NCBI GenBank assembly: GCA_036924285.1
Contig: JAYKYS010000019.1
Location: 124,001 to 188,000 of the forward strand
Length of the DNA: 64,000 nt
Reading direction: 5' to 3'
From: Asterella californica
Lineage: Eukaryota; Streptophyta; Marchantiopsida; Marchantiales; Aytoniaceae
Positions 57,292 to 64,000 of this stretch are shown here, in pieces (position 1 is the first letter of the stretch; each line of letters begins with the position of its first letter). Both the position numbers and the translations under genes were made by a program. Below the pieces are notes generated by a model. It saw nothing but the letters and a program-made list of their open reading frames with translations. It did no database searches and was not told the DNA's origin.

Positions 57292-57848
57292 TATTCTAGG
57301 TTTTTACTTTGGTACCCCCGGTAACTCAGCCGTAACTACTTTTACCGGGTTTTACTAAGATATTACTTAAGGTAAAAGCATTGATCACATGGGCTTTTTA
57401 CCTTTTCACATGGGCTTATTCCTTCAAAGTCAACAACTTCTAGAAGGATTCTGGAATATTCTCAAGGAATCTCGAATTTCCACCCCCCCTCTACACTAAG
57501 ACCCACTAAAAAGGAAACATGTGGAATCTCTTCTTGTTTTTTATGCCTACAAAGTCCACAACTTTAATCCAACCACTAATATCAAGTCAAAAAGGAGATA
57601 AGGGATACTTTCCACCTCCTTTCTACCTTTTAGACAAGATGACAAGATAGTAGTGCTCACTCTTTAGCAAATATCTGAATTCTGCCAAAAGTACAGCTAA
57701 GTTTAACCATAACTAACTTTTAGATAGTCATGACTAACTTGATACATCCTTAAAGTACTTTGGCAGCCAATAAACATTCTCAACACTTAGTTATAACTAA
57801 ACACCTTACTAATAGACAAACTTCCTATGTGTAACATAGGTCGTTACA

Positions 57849-58429
57849 GGGCAGATAGAACGACGCACAGCTCGGTGACAGGTTACATGCCGATGGAACT
57901 CATCACAGGTCAGAAGCCTATCATGCCGATTGAAGAACACGTTCTGACATGGAGTGTGTTACCTTGGGAGGACAATTTGACTAGAGAAGAGCTTCTTGCT
58001 ATTCGAATTAGGCAGTTAGAGAGAAGACCAGAGGATATCCAAATTGCTTTGGATAGGCTGTGAGAAGCACGGTTGAAGAACAAGGTCAGATTTGATCAGC
58101 GACATCGTTTGAGACCCAGGGAAATCAAAGAAGGTGATTGGGTGTTAGTCTATGACAACAGTCTAGACAACCAGCATAGTGCACTCCGGAAGTTTTCCAG
58201 AAGATGGTTTGGTCCGTATGTGGTGAAAAAGGTTCATGACGACGCAACTTACGCCCTGCAAGAGTTGGATGGAACGAGCTTGAAGGTACCAGTGGCAGGT
58301 AAACGTGTCAAGATTTTCAAAAAGAGAGATGAGGAGGTCGATCTAGTAGATATCTTGACGGAGTTTCAGTTTGAGGATGAGGATTATGCAGAAGATCTTG
58401 AAGGTGAGGTTGGTTACGATGGGAAGTAG
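57849..58429 (+). pseudogene. Family B gypsy pol, 3' part (integrase end)
   Basis: Continues the integrase cut at 49348: RTTHSSVTGYMPMELITGQK, then a stop at about 58061-58063, then the GPY/F module (RWFGPYVVKKVHD) and acidic tail to a stop at 58429. The ~75 bp after it, ending in GAGGGGGTGGA, form the likely polypurine tract before the LTR at 58505. Confidence 0.85.
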
Positions 58430-58504
58430 GACGATAAGCCGGTCCACTCCTTGGTTGGTATCTCTGGTGCATACCGGAGGATGCACAGGTTCAGAGGGGG
58501 TGGA

Positions 58505-60530
58505 TGTCGTGTCGTGGACCGGCTCCTACCTGAAATACAAACTTCGATGCTTGTCGCTCCAAAGACACTCATGAGAAGACAAGCTAAGCCCCAGCTTACA
58601 GATTTTGGCACAATCTCAGATCTCCATTTTCATCGCATAGATGGGTAGAGCTCCTTATCAGCTTTCCATAGGCATCTTGTCTACTTCGTTTGAGCGCCTA
58701 GTGGAGAAGTTACAGGACTCGAAAGATGGAGAAAATAAGCTAAGCCCCAGCTTATGGGTTTTTGGCACCACTTCGGATCTTCGTTTTTATCGCACCAGTG
58801 GATAGAGCTCCTTGTCAGCATTCCATAGGCACTTTGTCTACTTCGTTTGGACGCATAGTGAAGAAGTTACAGGACTCGAAAGATGGAGAAAACAAGCTAG
58901 GCCCCAGCTTACGAGCTTTTGGCGCAACTTCGGATCTTTACTTTTATCGCATAGATGGATAGAGCTCGTTGTCAGCTTTCCATGGGCATCTTGTTTATTT
59001 CGTTTGGACATCCAAAGAAGAAGTTATGCGATTCGAAAAAAAAAGAAGGTAAAATCAAGCTAGGCCCCTAGTTACTTGCTGACTGGGTATTTAGGGCTTC
59101 AGGCGTTATATCAAAGACGCAAGGGGCCTGCTTCTTATTATTGAGGGTTGAACTTCGTACGTACAGACTGTTGCAAGGGGGCTGCTTAAGGGGCTTGCTT
59201 GTTCCTGCGACTTATCAGTGGATGTTTTGAAGAATTGGGAAGTCCAATACACGCGCGCAAGGTGTCATCGGGTTCAGATCTGTACAGGCTACGCACAGGT
59301 TAAGACGGTTCTTGAAGAGACGGATCGGGGTTGTGTTCTGGGAGAAATTGAGACGCAGGGAGCAGAATTGGGGTTTTCAGTTACCTATGAAGGAGAGTTG
59401 GACCGTTCGGGCCGTTCCGGAGTCCAAACTTGCTGTCCTTGGATCCATCGGGATCAGAACAACGAGTTCTTCAGGAAATTGAAGACGATACAAAGTTTTA
59501 TCGGACGGTTTGAGAGTATTGAGAGAAATTGGCTCGCAGGGAAGCGCTTGCGTCAAGTTTTCATCGTCTGCGACCTGAGATTGGATTGTTCTTCGCGATC
59601 GGTGAGCCAAGCTCTTTGTTCTTGGTGCCTACGCGATCAGGGAGTCCTCATGTACGCATAGGGGAAGACTGTAAGTGAATTGGATTGTTGGTTTGGGTGT
59701 GGTGAGCAAATTTGAGCCGCAAGGAGCCGATTTACGTCAGTTTTTTGTAGCCTGCGACCAAATTTCTCGAGTAGTTTTGCAAGGGGAACTCCAAACGGCT
59801 TGTTTGGAGTCTTGTTGGGTTCAGGGTAGCCAGATCTACCTACCAGAGAAGACAGATATCAGTTTGAACGATCCGTTTGTGCGGTGTGAGCGGTTTTAAG
59901 CCGCAGGGAGGAGTTTTTGAAAGTTCGGTCACCTGCGACCGAAAATCGACGATATCTCGACTATCGGGAGTAGGATCTGAAGGTTTCTTGAGCCAACGGA
60001 GTCAGGGAAGGAGACCCGATCAACATTTGAAGATCGTTTGGCGAAAGGAGAAAGTTCCTAGATAGATCTTTTTCGGTTCCTTCGCTACAGGTTTCGTCCT
60101 TTTGAGTTCGTTAAGGACTTAGTTGGTTGTGTATGGCTTGTGGTAGCTAGCTTTAGCCAAGAGCTAGTGTGTAGATGTGGTTTGGACTTGGGTTTGGATC
60201 GCGTGATACTGTTGTGGCTCTGTTTGTTAGCAAAGAGAAGTTTCTCTTGCTTTGAGCTACGCTTCGGCGAATTTGGGCTAGGGTTGTGATTGAGGGGTTT
60301 GTTTTAGGGCTTCTGAAGTAGGTTACAGACTGCTCTGGTCTGTTCCTCAGTTTTGTGCTGTTAGGAGAAAGAAACAGCAGTGTACATACATTTGGAGTGG
60401 TATATATCGCAGCATTCCTTTTCGTGGTTGTTCTTCTCTGTCTTGACTCTGTTTGGCACACAGCATCTCCACAGCCAGGAACCTCACGTTTTCCTGGACA
60501 TGCTTCACGCACAAAATATTCGACACGATA
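58505..60530 (+). repeat. LTR of family B (plus copy, 3')
   Basis: About 2.0 kb from TGTCGTGTCGTGG to CGACACGATA, where the ends form a short inverted repeat (TCGTGTCG/CGACACGA). It mirrors 45146-47162. The last residues are not a canonical CA, so the end may be off by some bases. Confidence 0.65.
58586..59062 (+). repeat. Three ~157-bp tandem units in LTR B
   Basis: Units start A(A/G)GCCCCAGCTTA at 58586, 58742 and 58899. Each contains TAGAGCTCCTT and CATCTTGT/CTTTGT blocks. The same array occurs mirrored at 46606-47083 and as about two units at 60540-60885. Confidence 0.85.
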
Positions 60531-60539
60531 CGGTGAAGT

Positions 60540-60885
60540 GGTGCCAAAAACCCGTAAGCTGGGGCCTAGCTTATTTTCTCCATCTTTCGAATCCTGTAAC
60601 CTTTCCACTAGGCGTCCAAACGAAGTAGATGAAGTGCCTATGGAAAGCTGACAAGGAGCTCTATCCACTGGTGCGATAAAAACGAAGATCCGAAGTGGTG
60701 CCAAAAACCCGTAAGCTGGGGCCTAGCTTATTTTCTCCATCTTTCGAATCCTGTAACTTTTCCACTAGGCGTCCAAACGAAGTAGATGAAGTGCATGTGG
60801 AAAGATGACAAGGAGCTCTACCCATCTATGCGATGAAAATGGAGATCTGAGATTGTGCCAAAAACCCGTAAGCTGGGGCTTCAAT
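60540..60885 (-). repeat. LTR B fragment (tandem units) fused to copy D
   Basis: About two of the 157-bp units in the same sense as copy D pol, joined to it at GCCCCAGC/GAAG near 60885 with the integrase end deleted. The far end meets the end of the plus-strand LTR at about 60530-60540, tail-to-tail. Confidence 0.7.
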
Positions 60886-63800
60886 CGGCATGATAGGCTT
60901 CTGACCTGTGATGAGTTCCACCGGCATGTAACCTGTCACCGAGCTGTACGTCGTTCTATCTACCCATAACGCAAATGGTAAGAGTCGAGGCCACTCGCGC
61001 ACCCTTCCGTTGCAAGCCTTCACCAAAGCCTTCACAATGGGTGGATGACCACATTCACTCTTGGCATTCCCTTCGGGGTTGTAAGCAGTTGTCAGTGACA
61101 ACCTCACCCCACACCTTGCAAAGAATTCACGAGCCTCATGTGCATCTAACTCTCCCCGATCTGCAGTGATCTTTCCCACACATCCATACCGACAAACAAC
61201 CTCTTCCAAGAGAAATTTACATACCCCTTCAGTTGTCTTCGTCCGAAGCGCCCTACCCTCGACTTGATTTGATAGATCTTCTCTAGCAAGTACCAAGTAT
61301 CTTATCTGCCACAACCCAACCGGCATAATCACCAAGTCTACCACCCACTTGAAATGTATTGCCAGCGGATAAGTTGGATGTAATCCGTCACGATGTCGGA
61401 TGTTCGAATACATCTGACATGTCAAAAAAAAAAACAAGACTCTACAAAAGATACAACATCCCTGTACATGTTTTTCCACCAATACCGCTCTTTCATCTTG
61501 GTAAAAGTGGCCCAAATCCCTCGATGTCCAGCCCAAAGACTCTCATGGAATGCCTTGAGCAACTTCTGCTGATCTTCTTTGTTGCAAATCACCCGTAGCG
61601 GTACCCCACCTTTCTGCTTCGGTCGCTTCCAAAGAAACCCATCCTGCAACATGAAGTTGTAGGCCTTCCTTCGAACTCTCCGAAACCTCTCATCCGTCCA
61701 ACCTGTCTGCTTAACCATTGTACTAAGGTACTTCCCGATATCAAGCAAATCACCATCATACAACCCTTCAACAAATAACTCATCTTCCCTTCCTGTCTGT
61801 GCAATCGAATAGAACTCTGTACCCACGTCGTCAATGTCTTCTACCATCTCATCCTCCCCATCATATCGAGCCCGAGATAACATATCCGTCATCAGATTAT
61901 CCTTCCCTGCAATATGTCTAAACTCCGGGTTCAACGACTTGATATATGCGATCCATCGTAACATCGCAATATCAGGGGTTGAACAATTCACGATCATCCC
62001 TAACAACGGCAAGCAATCAGTTTCAACCACCACTACTGCTCCAATCAAATACTCTTTCTCAGTTTTCATAGTTGAAACAATACCCCACAGTTCTCTCTTC
62101 ACTTGCGGGTAAGCACGTTGTCGAGCACTTAACACCTTCGCTCCGAACCTAACGGCAAACCTTTCTCCATCCTCATCATCCTGTCCGACTGCCCATCCAA
62201 TTGCAACTGGACTTATATCCACAGTAAGAACCACCGGCCTAGCACCCTTGTAATCAATCCTTCCCAGAACTGGAGGAGATGATAGTAAAGACTTCAGCTT
62301 CCTTACCGCATCAGTATGCTCTTCCTCCCATCTGAACTTATGACCCTTACGCAACAATCCATACAACGGATCCGCCACATGCGCATAATGAGGAATCCAA
62401 ATGTGATAGAATACACAAGCACCCAAAAATCTTCTTACTTCTGTCAGCGAGTTGCAAACCTCCTTCATCCTTACAATCGCATCCACCTTGTTCGGATCTG
62501 GCTTCCGACCAAACGATCCACACAAATGACCAACGATCAAAACCTCTATAACCCCAAAAGTAGACTTCGCACCTGACAACGTAAGATGAACTTCCTCAAG
62601 TCGAGATAGGATCTTCTCACAGTCTGCGATGTGATCAGTGACGTATCGCCGACACTCCCTCTGATCTAATGCTTCATCCTTCTCATCTTCCACACATCCT
62701 TTAATGAGGATGTCATCCAAGAACGGCATCGTCTTTTCAGGAATGAAGTCTCTTAGAACTCGATTCATCCCGTTCATCATGTGTGCTACCGAGTTGGTAG
62801 CTCCCTGTGGTAAAGTACACATCCTAACCAACCCCAAAGGTGTCCTCATTGTCGTGAAGCTTCTGCTCTCCTCCGCTAGTTGAAACTGATCATACCCTGA
62901 GTAAAGATCTCCCATCGAGTAAATCGCTCTTCCTGCAAACGCTTCTGCAAACTCATCCACAATCGGTCCCACCCCAGCATTTCTGATGTTACTGCGTTCA
63001 CCGGCTGCATGTCTTGGATGAACCGCAGCGACCCATTCTTCTTTGGTACTGTAAACCATCTGCTTGAATATGGTGCAAATGACGGCTCCAAGATCTTCAT
63101 CTGCATCTTCTCCTTCAGCAACTCCACTAGTTTGGGCAAGTGAGCCCGCGGTACTGGAATTGGTCTCAGGTTCCATGGCACATGCGGTACCGTGAAGATA
63201 ACCATCGGGGTAACAACGTACGGATCTACACACCCAATCTCATGTGGCTCAAAAGCAAATGCTTTCCCATGTCTTGAAAGCATCTCCTTGAAGCACATCC
63301 TCTCTTCTGGTAGAAGAGACTCATCAGATCCAATCTTCAGCTCTTCAAGGGTCTTCTCCGTGAACTTGTGTCCTATCATTACAGGATCTCTCAAACTCTT
63401 CTCCTTTGAAGCTCGATCCATCTGTTGGTTGGTGTCTTCCGGCAAAGGACCAGCAACTGGCTTTACCTTCCTATCCACTGTCTTGTACCTTGTCTCAACT
63501 CGAACCTCCGGTGCACGGAATGATTCGATCACCGAATAGACCTCCCTTGAATGAATCTGCACGACCTTATCCATATCCTCCCATCCAATAGACATGATCT
63601 CTCGCAAAGGATCCTCCAACCCATCCTCTTCATAAACACCAGAAATCCATTCATCCCCTTCTAGCTCACCCAACTCTTTCAATATCAACTCAACACCACA
63701 CAAATGTTTTTGTTCTTTTCTTCTCAACTCTTCTATCCTCCTGTAAATAGCAATCCCACAATCTGAAAACCCAACAAACCCTGTACAAAAGGCACTATCT

Positions 63801-64000
63801 CCATCAAGCGAGAGTACCTTCTCTTGCGCACCACCACAATCCCGCTCTATAGTGGTACTCAACGAAAATCCTTGAACTCTTCACTCACCCTTGGAAGCGG
63901 CTTCTCCCTCAACCGATCTCGGTTGCGCTCGTGGTTGGACGGTACAGTCAAGAACTGTACCGCTCTCTTCCCATCTTGACTTCGGATCCTAGCATACGCA
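60886..64000 (-). pseudogene. Family B/D gypsy pol, copy D (protease end to integrase)
   Basis: Read leftward from the window edge. The protease end comes first (AYARIRSQDGKRAVQFLTV, 63.96-64.0 kb), then the linker (63862-62876). A frameshift near 63.0 kb leads into RT (MGDLYSGYDQFQL; FLDDILIKGC) and RNase H (VVLTVDISPVAIGWAVG). In the integrase finger a run of eleven A (T on the coding strand) at about 61424-61434 breaks CxxC. The core Asp (WVVDLV) and Asp (TADRGEL) are intact, while the Glu region reads SECGH in place of SERGH. The frame ends at 60886, where it runs into LTR sequence. It carries the undisturbed counterpart of the site into which element A inserted in copy B. Confidence 0.85.

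Larger units (their letters stand above)
49349..57848 (-). mobile_element. Nearly intact Ty3/gypsy retrotransposon A, 8.5 kb, nested in family B
   Basis: Read leftward, the order is 5' LTR 57848-56934, primer-binding site 56929-56913, three small leader ORFs, gag-pol 55160-50275, polypurine tract (CCGGGGGTAAAA), and 3' LTR 50261-49349. The LTRs differ at a small number of sites by eye, so the insertion is young relative to its neighbours. The host is family B integrase. Copy D keeps the uninterrupted site, which shows the flanks GGGT (49345-49348) and GGGC (57849-57852) as a 4-bp target duplication with one change. Only one coding break is evident. Confidence 0.92.
56934..57848 (-). repeat. 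5' LTR of element A
   Basis: 915 bp with TG...CA ends and near-identity to 49349-50261 by eye. Its TATA motif (TATAAATAG, minus) is at 57283-57291. Confidence 0.93.

Noticed and set aside
59218..59661. A 147-codon frame in LTR B, also seen mirrored at 46.0-46.4 kb
   Set aside because: It lies wholly inside the LTR, has no recognised motif, and its presence in both copies is explained by the inverted duplication.

Overview
This is eukaryotic nuclear DNA, most likely from a non-seed streptophyte (a bryophyte, lycophyte, fern or charophyte alga). I cannot name the genus. The evidence is one spliced plant-type RING-CH ubiquitin-ligase gene with a 2.4-kb intron, Ty3/gypsy elements of the lineage common in early-diverging plants, plant-style primer-binding sites, and about 47 kb of nested and rearranged LTR retroelements. 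There are no operons, rRNAs, tRNAs or CRISPR arrays. Some open reading frames here open on non-ATG codons, so I chose starts by ATG and splice signals.

Layout. (1) 0.46-3.71 kb, minus strand: the only clear host gene, a tail-anchored RING-CH (MARCH-like) E3 ligase in two exons. (2) 3.7-7.6 kb: no recognisable gene. (3) 7,600-14,980: a complete 7.38-kb Mutator-like DNA transposon (MULE) with terminal inverted repeats of about 250 bp and an 8-9 bp target duplication. It carries a frameshifted SWIM-zinc-finger transposase and, on the opposite strand, a separate ORF for an RPA70 DBD-C-like zinc-ribbon/OB-fold domain with a C-terminal membrane segment. This cargo is the most unusual gene in the window. 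(4) 15-17 kb: intergenic, with a cluster of short near-palindromes. (5) 17.0-32.1 kb (and again 42.8-45.1 kb): copies of a non-autonomous LTR family, called G here. It has a gag-like coiled-coil ORF only, and its internal DNA is saturated with GAAGAC/GTCTTC. Copies share LTRs in tandem with a different gag (E). (6) 32.1-35 kb: a distantly similar gag-like relic (H) marked by CTTCG/CGAAG repeats. (7) 35.0-42.7 kb: family C gypsy in inverted halves (gag-LTR-protease on minus, RT-RNaseH-integrase-LTR on plus). (8) 45.1-64 kb: family B/D gypsy forming inverted arms of about 2.4 kb. Into the plus-strand B copy a younger 8.5-kb gypsy element, A (49,349-57,848), has inserted. A is nearly intact: two 913-915 bp LTRs, primer-binding site, polypurine tract, a 1,523-codon gag-pol broken only near its end, and three small extra leader ORFs, one with its own zinc knuckle.

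How the parts work together. The MULE transposase would act on its own inverted repeats. Element A encodes everything needed for retrotransposition except for one late frameshift. Family G has no pol and would depend on an autonomous partner; the gag-E element, which abuts the same LTR type, is a candidate. Several independent inverted junctions (about 20.69, 37.89, 47.57 and 60.54 kb) join element halves head-to-head or tail-to-tail and are a repeated structural theme of the locus.
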